Positions 8,209 to 16,597 of a stretch of 64,000 nt of DNA are shown piece by piece (the first letter of the stretch is position 1; each line of letters opens with the position of its first letter). The DNA is taken from NCBI RefSeq assembly GCF_000425065.1, contig NZ_AULB01000023.1, positions 1 through 64,000 on the forward strand, written 5' to 3'. This DNA is from Actinomadura rifamycini DSM 43936 (GTDB lineage Bacteria > Actinomycetota > Actinomycetes > Streptosporangiales > Streptosporangiaceae). The notes below the pieces were generated by a model, which worked only from the letters and a program-made list of their open reading frames with translations, did no database searches and had not been told where the DNA came from. A program made the position numbers and the translations under genes.

Positions 8209-8774
8209 CGTTCCTCCGCACGGACGGGCGACGGAGCGCGGACGCTCGCGCCGTCGTTCGGCGGCCCGGGTCGGGAGCGGCGGAAACCCGCGGGCGAGCC
8301 CCCGGCCGTACGGTCCGCCGACCGGACCGCCCCCGCGGCGGGGCCGACTCCGTTTCCGTCGATGTCGAGTTGTGTCGCTCGTGCTGTCGTCGTCGACGTG
8401 GTCGAAGCCAAAATAACCGTCCTGTCCGGACCGGTGCCATATCTCTGGCGGACACCGGCCACTGCCTTGCGGAGCCGCGGTTTCATGACGAAAATGACAG
8501 GATCGCGGTAGGGGGCACGGCAATTACGGACATGCCATTAGTGCCCGTTATGCTCCCCGCCGTTCGCCGATCATGATCCGATCATAGTCGGGCGCGGAGA
8601 TCATTGGCGCGGCACGGTCGATGGAACGTTCCTTCGCCCGATTCGTTCCCCTAATGTCGCTCACCGGACAGAAGCTCGGTGTCACCGGACACAGAAAATT
8701 TACGCAGCGGAAGATAGGCTGGACAAGAAAAGCAATGCTCACCGCCCTTTCGTTTCCGTCTCCCCGGAGGCCAC
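8209..8774. promoter_or_regulatory. long divergent control region between the ClC and FxsT-like genes
   Basis: This 566-bp region separates the two divergent units of the candidate peptide/SIR2/STAND system. No ORF in it looks coding. The half near the ClC gene is GC-rich. The half from about 8520 is distinctly AT-richer, with stretches such as GATCATGATCCGATCAT. A 10-bp direct repeat (see 8661-8691) lies about 85 bp upstream of the FxsT-like start, which itself has a good CCGGAGG ribosome site. Both promoters must be here; no transcription start can be fixed by eye. Confidence 0.5.
8661..8691. repeat. direct repeat TCACCGGACA spaced 21 bp
   Basis: The decamer TCACCGGACA occurs at 8661-8670 and again at 8682-8691. 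The start-to-start distance of 21 bp is two turns of the helix, so both copies face the same side of the DNA. This suggests a regulator-binding site in front of the FxsT-like gene. No regulator can be named. Confidence 0.45.
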
Positions 8775-11312
8775 ATGTCTGCGACAGGCGGGCAGCCTGA
8801 GATCTGGGGATCCGTCCCCATGCGCAACCCCCACTTCACGGGGCGCGAGAGCACGCTCGACCGGCTGCACCGGGAGTTGTCCGGCTCCCCGGACGGGACG
8901 TTCGTCCTGCAGGCCCTCCAGGGGCTGGGCGGCATCGGCAAGACCCAGCTCGCCACCGAGTACGCCCACCGCTTCGCACCCGACTACGACGTCGTGTGGT
9001 GGGTGCCCGCCGAGAGCGAGCTCGTCGCCCGCGCGTCGCTGGCCGCGCTCGCCGAGGAGCTGGGCGTCGGCGGCGCCGACAGCGCCGTCGCGGTCCGCAA
9101 CGTCCTCGACAGCCTGCGGCTCGGCCGCCCGTACCCGCGCTGGCTGCTGATCTACGACAACGCCGTCGGCCCGGACGAGATCGCCGACTTCCTGCCGTCC
9201 GGCGGCGGGCACGTCCTCATCACCTCCCGCAGCACCCAGTGGCGGCACGGGGCCCGCAACCTCGACGTCGACGTGTTCGACCGCGCCGAGAGCACCGCGT
9301 TCCTCACCCAGCGGGTCGCCGGGCTGGACGCGGGCGACGCCGACCAGATCGCCGAGGCGCTCGGCGACCTCCCGCTCGCCCTCGAACAGGCCGCCGCGTT
9401 CCAGGCGGAGACCGGCATCTCCGCCGAGACCCTGCTGCGCGAGCTGCGCGAGCGGGCGCGGGAGCTGTTCGACGTCTTCAACGAGAACCCGCCCGTCGGC
9501 TACCCGCTCACCCTCGCGACCGTCTGGGCGACGTCCGTCGTGCGGCTGCGCCGGCAGAGCCCGGACGCCATGGCGCTGCTCGACCGGCTGGCCCTGTTCG
9601 GCCCCGAGCCGATCCCGCTCGACACGTTCGCCGAGGCCCGGCACGTCCTCGGCGGCGACTTCGGCGCGATCCTCACCGACACGCTCCGCCTCCAGCGCGC
9701 GCTGCGCCACCTCGGCCGGTACTCGCTGGCCCGCGTCGACACCGTCCGCAACACCATCCAGGTGCACCGCCTCATCCAGGCCGTCACCCGCGCGGAACTC
9801 GGGGGCGAGGCGTGCGACGCGGCCCGGCTCGACGTGCACGTCCTGCTCAGCGCCCGCGCGCCGGTCGACGTCGACGACCCCGACAACTGGTCCCTCTACG
9901 AGGGGCTGCTCGGGCACGTCCTGGAGTCCCGGGTCGTCGAGTGCGCGCAGCCGGAGGTCCGCCGGTTCTGCGTGCGCTTCGCCCGGTACCTGTACGTCCG
10001 CGGCGACTACGAGGGCTCCCGCGCGTTCGCCGAGAGCGCCATCGGGCACTGGACGCGCCACCCGGCGCCCGGCGCGGGGCCCGACACCGACGAGCACGTC
10101 CTGTCGATGCGCATGGTCCTCGGCGTGGACCTGCGGCTGCTCGGCGAGCTGCGGGCCGCCTACGAGCTGGACGAGGCGACCCTCGCGCGGATGACCGAGG
10201 TGTTCGGGCCCGAGCACGAGGAGACGCTCCGGCTGATGAACAGCTACGCGGGCGACCTGCGGTCCCTCGGCCGGTTCGGGGAGGCCACCGAGTACGACGA
10301 GCGGTCGCTGGAGCTGCACCGCCGCGTGTTCGGCGGCGACGACCCGTGGACCCTGATGGCGGAGAACAACCTCGCCATCGACCACCGGCTGTCCGGCCGG
10401 TACGACCGCGCCCTCGAACTCGACGAGGACACGCTGGAGCGCCGGCTCCGCGTGTACGGCCGCCCGACCAACCACTGGGTGCTGTTCACCCGCAACCAGA
10501 TCAGCCGCGACCTGCGCGAGCTCGGCGAGTACGAGCGGTCGGTGCGGCGGCAGCGGGAGGTCGTGGCCGACTACGAGCAGGCGCTCGGCCCCGAGCACCC
10601 GAACCTGCTGCGCGCCCGCAAGAACCTGTCGGTGTCGCTGCGCAAGTCGGGCCGGTTCGCCGAGGCCCGCGAGCTGGCCGAGCAGGTGAGCGAGCACTAC
10701 GAGCGGCGGTTCAGCCCCACCCACCTCGACACGCTCGCCGCCCGCTGCAACCTCGTCAACGACCTGCGCGTGACGGGCGAGCTGGAGGAGGCCCGCACGC
10801 TGGGCGAGGAGACCCGCAAGCGGTTCGCGGAGACGCTCGGCGCCGACCACCCGTTCACGCACGGCTGCGCGGTCAACCTCGCGGTCGTCCTGCGCCGGCT
10901 GGGCCGGCACACCGAGGCCGCCGAGCTGAACGAGCGGGCGTGGCGGACGCTGGCGGACGCGATCGGCGCCGAGAACGACTACACGCTCGCGGCGCTGGCG
11001 AACCTCGCGAGCGACCGCGCCGCCGCGGGCGACTTCGCGGGCGCCGCCGAGCTGGGCGGCCGGGCCCTCGCGGGGTTCCTCGCCGCGTTCGGGCCCGACC
11101 ACCCGCTGACGCTCCAGTGCGCGGTCAACCTGGCCGCCGACACCGCCGCCGCCGGCCGGACCGGGGACGGCGACGCGGCGTCGCGGGCGCCGGTCCTGGA
11201 CGGCGACCCGGTGCGGCGGCTCGCGGAGCGCCTCGGCGCCGACCACCCGGTCGCGCAGGCCGCCGCCCGCGGCGACCGCCTCGACTTCGACTTCGAACCC
11301 CCGCCCGTCTGA
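8775..11312 (+). CDS. NB-ARC ATPase with TPR repeats, similar to FxSxx-COOH system TPR protein
   Basis: 845 aa, ATG after CCGGAGGCCAC. The N-terminus reads IWGSVPMRNPHFTGRE, a phrase typical of the TPR protein (FxsT) of FxSxx-COOH peptide systems. The NB-ARC-type ATPase follows: P-loop GLGGIGKT (50-57), VVWWVPAESE, Walker B LLIYDNA, sensor GHVLITSRS and the GDLPLALEQAAAF helix. From about residue 380 to the end comes a long array of about 42-residue TPR_10/12-like repeats (for example FGPEHEETLRLMNSYAGDLR and LGADHPFTHGCAVNLAVVL). Such proteins act as regulatory or scaffold switches. It is transcribed away from the operon holding the Fxs-like peptide, which supports both assignments. An alternative label is a generic NB-ARC/TPR regulator. 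Confidence 0.8.
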   Translation: MSATGGQPEIWGSVPMRNPHFTGRESTLDRLHRELSGSPDGTFVLQALQGLGGIGKTQLATEYAHRFAPDYDVVWWVPAESELVARASLAALAEELGVGGADSAVAVRNVLDSLRLGRPYPRWLLIYDNAVGPDEIADFLPSGGGHVLITSRSTQWRHGARNLDVDVFDRAESTAFLTQRVAGLDAGDADQIAEALGDLPLALEQAAAFQAETGISAETLLRELRERARELFDVFNENPPVGYPLTLATVWATSVVRLRRQSPDAMALLDRLALFGPEPIPLDTFAEARHVLGGDFGAILTDTLRLQRALRHLGRYSLARVDTVRNTIQVHRLIQAVTRAELGGEACDAARLDVHVLLSARAPVDVDDPDNWSLYEGLLGHVLESRVVECAQPEVRRFCVRFARYLYVRGDYEGSRAFAESAIGHWTRHPAPGAGPDTDEHVLSMRMVLGVDLRLLGELRAAYELDEATLARMTEVFGPEHEETLRLMNSYAGDLRSLGRFGEATEYDERSLELHRRVFGGDDPWTLMAENNLAIDHRLSGRYDRALELDEDTLERRLRVYGRPTNHWVLFTRNQISRDLRELGEYERSVRRQREVVADYEQALGPEHPNLLRARKNLSVSLRKSGRFAEARELAEQVSEHYERRFSPTHLDTLAARCNLVNDLRVTGELEEARTLGEETRKRFAETLGADHPFTHGCAVNLAVVLRRLGRHTEAAELNERAWRTLADAIGAENDYTLAALANLASDRAAAGDFAGAAELGGRALAGFLAAFGPDHPLTLQCAVNLAADTAAAGRTGDGDAASRAPVLDGDPVRRLAERLGADHPVAQAAARGDRLDFDFEPPPV

Positions 11313-11366
11313 CCCCCGCCCGTCCGACCGGGGCGCGGCGGGCCGGGGCGGGGGCCGGGGCGCGGG

Positions 11367-12395
11367 TCAGGGGGCGATGCGCCGGGCGAGCCAGGCGAGG
11401 GCCATCGGGTAGCGGTAGTCGATGCCGCCGTGCGCGGCGTCGAACAGCTCGAAGCGGACGGCGTCGTCGGCGACGCCCGCGTCCCGCAGCGCCGCCCGGA
11501 AAGCCTCGGCGCCGACGTCGAGGTACCACTCGTCGCGGGTGCCGCCGTCGATCCAGATGGCGCGCTGCGCGCGCAGCGCGTCCGCGTGGGCGGGGGCCAT
11601 CCGCACCGGGTCCCAGGCGAGCCACCGCTCCCACACGTCCTGCCGGATCACGCCGGTGACCGGGTCGAACGGCAGCTCGGGGGTGCCGTCCTCGCGGGCG
11701 GAGTAGCAGACCGCCATGCCGAGGACGTTGAGCAGCGCCATGTCCTCGGGCTCGGTGAACGCGACCCGGGAGTTGAAGGCGTCCCACCAGCGCATGATGT
11801 CGCCGCCGTACTTGCGCAGGTGCCGGACGCACTTGGGGAACTCGGTGAGGTAGCAGTATTCGAACAGCGCGTCGCCCGCGTGGGTGGCGAGGGCGCCGAA
11901 CAGGTCGGGCCGCAGCATCGGGGTGACCATCGCGCCGTAGCCGCCGCTCGACTTGCCGCTGATGGCGCGGTGCCCGGGCGCGTCGAGCGTCCGGTAGCGC
12001 GCGTCGACCCACGGGACGATCTCGTCGCAGATGTACGAGTGGTAGCGGCCGGTGCCGGGGGAGTCGATGAACTGGCTGCCGCCGTGCGCCGTCCAGGCGT
12101 CCACGAAGACGACGATGGCGGGCGGGGCCTCGCCGCCCGCGAACACCGCGTCGGCCGCCTCGGGGAACGTCCGCCGGTACGGGGTGCGGTTCCGCCAGAT
12201 CCCGACGTGCCCGGTGAACCCGGTGATCACGTAGACGGACGGGTAGCGGCGTTCGGGCTCGTCGTCGTACCCGGGCGGGAGGTACACCAGGACGGGGCGT
12301 TCGTGCGGGTCCTTCAGCGGGTTGCCGCGCAGCAGCTCGCTGCTGACGACGTGCTCTTCCAGGCGTCCGGCGAGTTCCGCCGACCACGGCAGCAT
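11367..12395 (-). CDS. putative esterase (alpha/beta hydrolase, esterase-D/enterochelin-esterase type)
   Basis: 342 aa from ATG 12395, which follows GAGGGAG with proper spacing; a longer frame to 12458 has no ribosome site. Conserved features are the strand RPVLVYLPPGYDDEPERRYP, a VYVITGF oxyanion region, the nucleophile elbow GKSSGGYGA (Ser), a likely acid in GGTRDEWY, and the closing His in AAHGGIDYRYP. This layout is that of the putative esterase family (PF00756), which includes enterochelin esterases and S-formylglutathione hydrolases. There is no signal peptide, so it is probably cytoplasmic. The substrate is unknown. It stands alone, convergent with the FxsT-like gene and divergent from the PEP-mutase-family gene. 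Confidence 0.85.
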   Translation of the reverse strand: MLPWSAELAGRLEEHVVSSELLRGNPLKDPHERPVLVYLPPGYDDEPERRYPSVYVITGFTGHVGIWRNRTPYRRTFPEAADAVFAGGEAPPAIVVFVDAWTAHGGSQFIDSPGTGRYHSYICDEIVPWVDARYRTLDAPGHRAISGKSSGGYGAMVTPMLRPDLFGALATHAGDALFEYCYLTEFPKCVRHLRKYGGDIMRWWDAFNSRVAFTEPEDMALLNVLGMAVCYSAREDGTPELPFDPVTGVIRQDVWERWLAWDPVRMAPAHADALRAQRAIWIDGGTRDEWYLDVGAEAFRAALRDAGVADDAVRFELFDAAHGGIDYRYPMALAWLARRIAP

Positions 12396-12512
12396 GCGCA
12401 CTCCCTCGTGCAGACTGATGATCGTTCCCGAGGGTACGCGCCGGATGTCACAGATCACGGGGCCGCATCGTCCTACTTCGGACGATCACCCGCGGACCAG
12501 GGGGAGGACCTG

Positions 12513-13277
12513 ATGACCGACACGGCGAACGGCAGTGCGAACGGCGAGGCGAAAAACAGGGCGGCGCGGCTGCGCGACCTGCACCGGCCGGGCGACCCGC
12601 TCGTCCTGCCGAACGTGTGGGACGCCGCGAGCGCGCGCGTCGTCCAGGAGGCGGGGTTCCCGGCGCTCGCCACGGCCAGCGCGGCGGTCGCCGCGATGCT
12701 CGGCCACCCGGACGGGGAGGGCGGGCCGGTGGACGAGATGCTCGCGGCGGCCGCACGGGTGGTGCGGGTCGCGGAGGTGCCGGTGACGGTGGACGCCGAG
12801 GCCGGGTACGGGCTGCCGCCCGCGGAGCTGGTGGAGCGGCTGCTGGCGATGGGCGCGGCGGGCTGCAACCTGGAGGACAGCCGCGGCGGGGCGCTGACGG
12901 ACCCGGACGAGCAGGCCGCGTACCTCGCCGCGGTGCGGGACGCGGCCGGGGACGCGCTCGTCGTCAACGCGCGGGTCGACACGTTCATCCGGCAGGCGCC
13001 GGACCCGCTGGACGGCGCCCTGGACCGCGGCCGCCGCTACCTGGCGGCGGGCGCGGACTGCGTCTACCCGATCATGGCGCCGGCGGACGCGGTGCGGGCG
13101 CTGGCCGAGGGGCTGCCGGGGCCGGTCAACGTGAACCAGTTCCCGGGGACGGCGCTGCGCGAGCTGGCCGAGGCGGGCGCCGCCCGCGTCTCGTACGGGC
13201 CGTTCCCGCACCACCACGCGATGGAGGCGCTGAAAGGGTTCGCCGAGCGGCTCCGCGCGGGCGAGGACCCGGCCTAG
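12513..13277 (+). CDS. isocitrate lyase / PEP mutase family protein
   Basis: 254 aa with ATG 12513 right after GGGGGAGGACCTG. It is a compact TIM-barrel enzyme of the ICL/PEPM superfamily: LPNVWDAASARVVQEAGFPA at the start, VPVTVDAEAGYG (metal-binding Asp region), CNLEDSRGG, then VNARVDTFI and VNVNQFPG. The catalytic-Cys loop of true isocitrate lyases (KKCGH) is absent, so it is more like the PrpB/oxaloacetate-decarboxylase/phosphonopyruvate-hydrolase subgroups, with a carbon-carbon or phosphorus-carbon lyase reaction on a small oxo-acid. No phosphonate genes are nearby. A strong terminator hairpin follows. Confidence 0.87.
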   Translation: MTDTANGSANGEAKNRAARLRDLHRPGDPLVLPNVWDAASARVVQEAGFPALATASAAVAAMLGHPDGEGGPVDEMLAAAARVVRVAEVPVTVDAEAGYGLPPAELVERLLAMGAAGCNLEDSRGGALTDPDEQAAYLAAVRDAAGDALVVNARVDTFIRQAPDPLDGALDRGRRYLAAGADCVYPIMAPADAVRALAEGLPGPVNVNQFPGTALRELAEAGAARVSYGPFPHHHAMEALKGFAERLRAGEDPA

Positions 13278-13301
13278 GGGCGGCGGGGACGGCGGGGGCG
13301 G

Positions 13302-13332
13302 CCGGGACGCCCGCGGCGCGCGGGCGTCCCGG
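13302..13332 (+). terminator. terminator hairpin after the PEP-mutase-family gene
   Basis: Perfect 14-bp stem: 13302-13315 pairs with 13319-13332 across a 3-nt GCG loop. There is no U-tract, which is common for actinomycete terminators. It lies 25 bp after the stop codon. Confidence 0.7.
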
Positions 13333-13339
13333 GGCTTGC

Positions 13340-13351
13340 AAGTGACCACTT
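13340..13351. promoter_or_regulatory. short palindrome upstream of the MpaB-like gene
   Basis: AAGTG-AC-CACTT is a perfect 5-bp inverted repeat 63 bp before the MpaB-like start. A second overlapping one (CCACT, 11 nt, AGTGG) follows it. Possible operator for a TetR-type repressor encoded elsewhere. Confidence 0.35.
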
Positions 13352-13413
13352 ACTGAGGCACAGTGGTACGCGCAACGCACTTTCGTTTCCCCCCGGGAAG
13401 TGAGGCCCCCCGA

Positions 13414-14238
13414 ATGACCGTGACGCCGGAGCAGGCGCCGCCCAAGGTCGTCACCGACGCCATCAGCGGCCTGGCCCTCGCCGCCGCGGCCGCGAACGTC
13501 GTCATGCAGCTCGCCCGCCTCCCCGTGGGACACGGTGTCGCCAACAGCACGGTCGAGAGCGGCCGGATCGACAAGCACCCGATCAAGCGCGCCCGCACCA
13601 CCCTCAGCTACATCTCCGTGGCCATGCTCGGCTCCGAGAAGGAGCGGGCCGCGATGCGCGACGAGGTCAACCGCTCCCACCGGCACGTCAACGCCCGGGA
13701 GCCCGTCAAGTACAACGCCTTCGACCGGGATCTCCAGCTCTGGGTCGCCGCGTGCCTCTACATGGGCACCGAGGACATCTACCGGATCCTCTACGGGGAG
13801 CCGACCGGCGAGCAGCGCGAGATCCTCTACCGGTACGGCGCCCGCTTCGGCACCACCCTGCAGATGACCGAGGACATGTGGCCCGCCGACCGCGAGGCGT
13901 TCCAGAAGTACTGGGACGCCTCGGTGGCCGAGATCGAGATGGACGACCTCACCCGCGGCTACCTGCGCGACCTCGCGGAACTGAAGTTCCTGCCCGCGCC
14001 GTTCCCGCAGCTGCTCGGCGCCTTCAACCGCTTCCAGACGGTCGGGTTCCTGCCGCAGCCGTTCCGCGACGAGCTCGGCTACCGCTGGACGGCCCGCGAC
14101 CAGGCCCGCTTCGACCGCCTCATGCGCGTCCTCGGCCGGATCAACCGCGCCCTGCCGCGCCCCGCCCGCGAGTTCCCGTTCAACGTCTACCTGTGGGACG
14201 TGCGCCGCCGCATCCGGCGCGGCCTCGCGATCGTCTGA
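13414..14238 (+). CDS. MpaB-like oxygenase (DUF2236 / ER-bound oxygenase family)
   Basis: 274 aa from ATG 13414; a longer in-frame start at 13363 is possible but has no ribosome site. The family signature is seen in the order NRSHRHVNAREPVKYNAFDRDLQLWVAACL: the His-rich HRHV, the FDRDLQLWV motif, then YRWTARDQARFDR. In the fungal founder MpaB this fold cleaves a prenyl chain in mycophenolic acid synthesis; bacterial members are presumed heme- or metal-dependent oxygenases of unknown substrate (Lcp is a relative). The protein is mostly helical with one hydrophobic helix near residues 15-35. It is a single-gene unit with a palindromic site upstream and a very strong terminator downstream. Confidence 0.85.
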   Translation: MTVTPEQAPPKVVTDAISGLALAAAAANVVMQLARLPVGHGVANSTVESGRIDKHPIKRARTTLSYISVAMLGSEKERAAMRDEVNRSHRHVNAREPVKYNAFDRDLQLWVAACLYMGTEDIYRILYGEPTGEQREILYRYGARFGTTLQMTEDMWPADREAFQKYWDASVAEIEMDDLTRGYLRDLAELKFLPAPFPQLLGAFNRFQTVGFLPQPFRDELGYRWTARDQARFDRLMRVLGRINRALPRPAREFPFNVYLWDVRRRIRRGLAIV

Positions 14239-14255
14239 CGCTCCCGCCCCGAGCC

Positions 14256-14305
14256 GAGGACCCGCGGCGTCCGGCATCCGCGCCCGCCGGACGCCGCGGG
14301 TCCTC
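14256..14305. terminator. 19-bp perfect terminator between convergent genes
   Basis: The arm 14256-14274 is exactly complementary to 14287-14305, with a 12-nt loop, followed by TTCTTC. It lies between the convergent MpaB-like and epoxide hydrolase genes and can serve both strands. Confidence 0.85.
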
Positions 14306-14320
14306 TTCTTCACGCGCGCG

Positions 14321-15577
14321 TCAGCGCAGGGACGCGAAGAACGCGCGGACGTCGTCGACGAGCGCGTCCGGCTCCTCCATCGCGAGGAAGTGCCCGCCCT
14401 TCCCCAGCTCGGTCCAGCGGACGACGCGGTGGTCGCGCTCCGCCCACGGCCGGACCGTCACGTCGTGGGCCGAGACGAGCACGCCGGTCGGCACCGTCCC
14501 CCGCTCGGGCGCCCAGCCGCCGGACGCCCCGTCGCCCCCGCCGTCCGCACCGCCCCAGCCGCCCGCGTCCCCGTCCCCGTCCCCGTTCGAACCGGCGCCC
14601 CAGTCGCCGTCCGCGCCGCCGTCCGTCCACGCGTTGGCGGTCATCTCCTCGTAGTACACCTGCGCCGCCGACGCCGCCGTGCCCGTCAGCCAGTACAGCG
14701 ACACGGTGGTCAGGACGCGGTCGAGGCCGAGCACGTCCTCGGGGAGCTTGTCCTCGGGCTCGGTCAGCTCCTTGAACTTCTCCACGATCCACGCGAGCTG
14801 CCCGGACGGCGAGTCGTGCAGGCCGTACGCGACCGTCTGCGGGCGCTTCGCGTTGCACCGCAGGTAGCCGTCGTTGAAGTCCTGCATCCGCCGCCACCGG
14901 TCGCGCTCGGCGTCCGACAGCCCGTCCATCTCGCCCTCGACCCCCGCCGGGAACGTGATCATCGCGTTGACGTGGACGCCGACCACCCGGTCGGGCGCCG
15001 CCTTGCCCAGCTCCGGCGCGACCCACGAGCCGGTGTCGTAGCCGTGGACGCCGTACCGTCCGTACCCGAGCCGGTCCATCAGCTCCGCGAGCACCGCGGC
15101 CATCCGCGCGGCGCCCATGCCGGGCCCGGCCAGCGGCGTCGAGAACCCGAAGCCCGGCAGCGACGGGATCACCAGGTGGAACGCGGCGGACGGGTCGCCG
15201 CCGTGCGCCCGCGGGTCCGACAGCGGCCCGATGACGTCGAGGAAGTCGGTGAACGCGCCCGGCCAGCCGTGCAGGAGCAGCAGCGGGACGGCGTCCGGCT
15301 CGGGCGACCGGACGTGCAGGAAGTGCACCTTCTGGCCGTCCACGACGGTCTCGAAGTTCGGCAGCGCGTTGAGCGCCGCCTCGTGGGCGCGCCAGTCGTA
15401 GCGGGTCCGCCAGTGCTCGGCCAGCTCCCGCAGGTACCCGGCGGGGACGCCGCGGCTCCAGCCGACGCCGGGCAGCTCGTCCGGCCAGCGGGTGCGCGCG
15501 AGCCGGTCGGCGAGGTCGTCCAGTGCCGCCCCGTCGATGTCGATGGCGAAGGGGCGGATCTCGTGTTCGGTCGTCAT
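14321..15577 (-). CDS. epoxide hydrolase (EHN-type alpha/beta hydrolase) with acidic Gly-rich insert
   Basis: 418 aa from ATG 15577 (GTG 15586 is an alternative). The N-terminal EHN domain (about 1-110) contains [20 protein letters not shown]. The alpha/beta core has [14 protein letters not shown] (oxyanion HGWPG), the nucleophile elbow GYDTGSW (Asp) and the late [11 protein letters not shown]is. It hydrolyses epoxides to diols, in the microsomal EH-like family common in actinomycetes. Just before the final strand, after AWTDGG, sits a roughly 40-residue run made almost only of Gly, Asp, Ala and Trp, which family members usually lack. It probably loops out. The gene is divergent from the WYL regulator and shares a 25-bp dyad with it. 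Confidence 0.9.
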   Translation of the reverse strand: MTTEHEIRPFAIDIDGAALDDLADRLARTRWPDELPGVGWSRGVPAGYLRELAEHWRTRYDWRAHEAALNALPNFETVVDGQKVHFLHVRSPEPDAVPLLLLHGWPGAFTDFLDVIGPLSDPRAHGGDPSAAFHLVIPSLPGFGFSTPLAGPGMGAARMAAVLAELMDRLGYGRYGVHGYDTGSWVAPELGKAAPDRVVGVHVNAMITFPAGVEGEMDGLSDAERDRWRRMQDFNDGYLRCNAKRPQTVAYGLHDSPSGQLAWIVEKFKELTEPEDKLPEDVLGLDRVLTTVSLYWLTGTAASAAQVYYEEMTANAWTDGGADGDWGAGSNGDGDGDAGGWGGADGGGDGASGGWAPERGTVPTGVLVSAHDVTVRPWAERDHRVVRWTELGKGGHFLAMEEPDALVDDVRAFFASLR

Positions 15578-15596
15578 GCGGAGCACGCTAGGAACG

Positions 15597-15621
15597 GGTT
15601 AGGTCGGGAACGGTCCTAACC
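15597..15621. promoter_or_regulatory. operator-like dyad GGTTAGG-N11-CCTAACC
   Basis: A perfect 7-bp inverted repeat lies in the 63-bp gap between the divergent epoxide hydrolase and WYL regulator genes. Its centre-to-centre arm spacing of about 18 bp suits a dimer. The natural candidate for binding is the adjacent WYL protein, acting on both promoters. Confidence 0.6.
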
Positions 15622-15640
15622 GTCCGGCAGACTCGGTGGC

Positions 15641-16594
15641 GTGCCGACGACCTCCTCCGCGCGGCTGCTGAGACTGCTGTCGCTGCTCCAGACCCACCGC
15701 GACCGGTCGGGCGCCGAACTCGCCGGGCGCCTGGGCGTGACGCCCCGCACCGTCCGCCGGGACGTCGACCGGCTGCGGGACCTCGGCTACCCGGTGCACG
15801 CGGCGCGCGGCACCGCCGGGTACCGGCTCGGCGCGGGCTCGTCCCTGCCGCCGCTGCTGCTCGACGACGACGAGGCCGTCGCCGTCGCCGTCGGGCTCCG
15901 CACGGCCGGCACGGTCGCCGGGATCGAGGAGACGGCGCTGCGGGCGCTCGCCAAGCTCGAACGGGTGCTGCCCGCGCGGCTGCGGTACCGGGTCGGCGCG
16001 CTGAACGCGGCGACCGTCCGGACCGGCGCCGCGCCCGGCCCCGCCGTCGACCCCGGCGCCCTCGTCGCGATCGCCGACGCCTGCCGCCGCCACGAGAGCC
16101 TCCGCATCGACTACCGCAGCCCGCGCGGCGGCGAGACCCGCCGGACCGTCGAGCCGCACCGCCTCGTCAGCTTCGGCCGCCACTGGTACCTCGTCGCGTG
16201 GGATCCGGGGCGCGACGGCTGGCGCACGTTCCGCGTCGACCGGCTCACCCCGCGCACCCCGCCGGGGCCCCGGTTCGTCCCGCGGCCCCCGCCGGACGGC
16301 GACGCCGCCGCGTACCTGGAGCGCACGCTGTCGTCCCGGGCCTGGCCGGTGCGGGCGACGGTCGTCCTGCACGTCCCGGCGGACGACGCCGCCGAGCGCG
16401 TCTGGCCCGGCATGGGCACCGTCGAACCCGTCGACGACCGCAGCTGCCGCCTGCACGTCGGCGCCGACACCCCCGCCGACCTCGTGTGGATGATCACCTC
16501 GGTGGGCGTCGGCTTCACCCTCGCCGACGGCCCGCCGGAGCTCGCCGACGCCCTGCGCGTCCAGGCCCGCCGCTGCCTGGACGCGCTCGGCTGA
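15641..16594 (+). CDS. YafY-type transcriptional regulator, HTH_11 + WYL
   Basis: 317 aa, GTG start. The N-terminal winged helix reads ARLLRLLSLLQTHRDRSGAE with recognition helix VTPRTVRRDVDRLRDLG. Then the WYL domain (about 140-215) carries RTVEPHRLVSFGRHWYLVAWD, where the W-Y-L triad is intact, followed by the WCX C-terminal region. WYL domains bind ligands, often nucleic acids or small effectors. It is divergent from the epoxide hydrolase, with a perfect dyad between them, so it probably controls that gene and itself. Its stop is 3 bp from the convergent BCCT gene stop. Confidence 0.9.
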   Translation: MPTTSSARLLRLLSLLQTHRDRSGAELAGRLGVTPRTVRRDVDRLRDLGYPVHAARGTAGYRLGAGSSLPPLLLDDDEAVAVAVGLRTAGTVAGIEETALRALAKLERVLPARLRYRVGALNAATVRTGAAPGPAVDPGALVAIADACRRHESLRIDYRSPRGGETRRTVEPHRLVSFGRHWYLVAWDPGRDGWRTFRVDRLTPRTPPGPRFVPRPPPDGDAAAYLERTLSSRAWPVRATVVLHVPADDAAERVWPGMGTVEPVDDRSCRLHVGADTPADLVWMITSVGVGFTLADGPPELADALRVQARRCLDALG

Positions 16595-16597
16595 CCG

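Noticed and set aside
3287-8455. A single 1,722-codon open frame spanning STAND, SIR2, peptide and ClC genes
   Set aside because: Only the first-listed third (3287-5380) is in the coding frame of a recognisable protein; the rest is Arg/Pro/Ala-rich antisense-type translation, a common artefact at this GC content. The true genes in that span have their own starts and ribosome sites.
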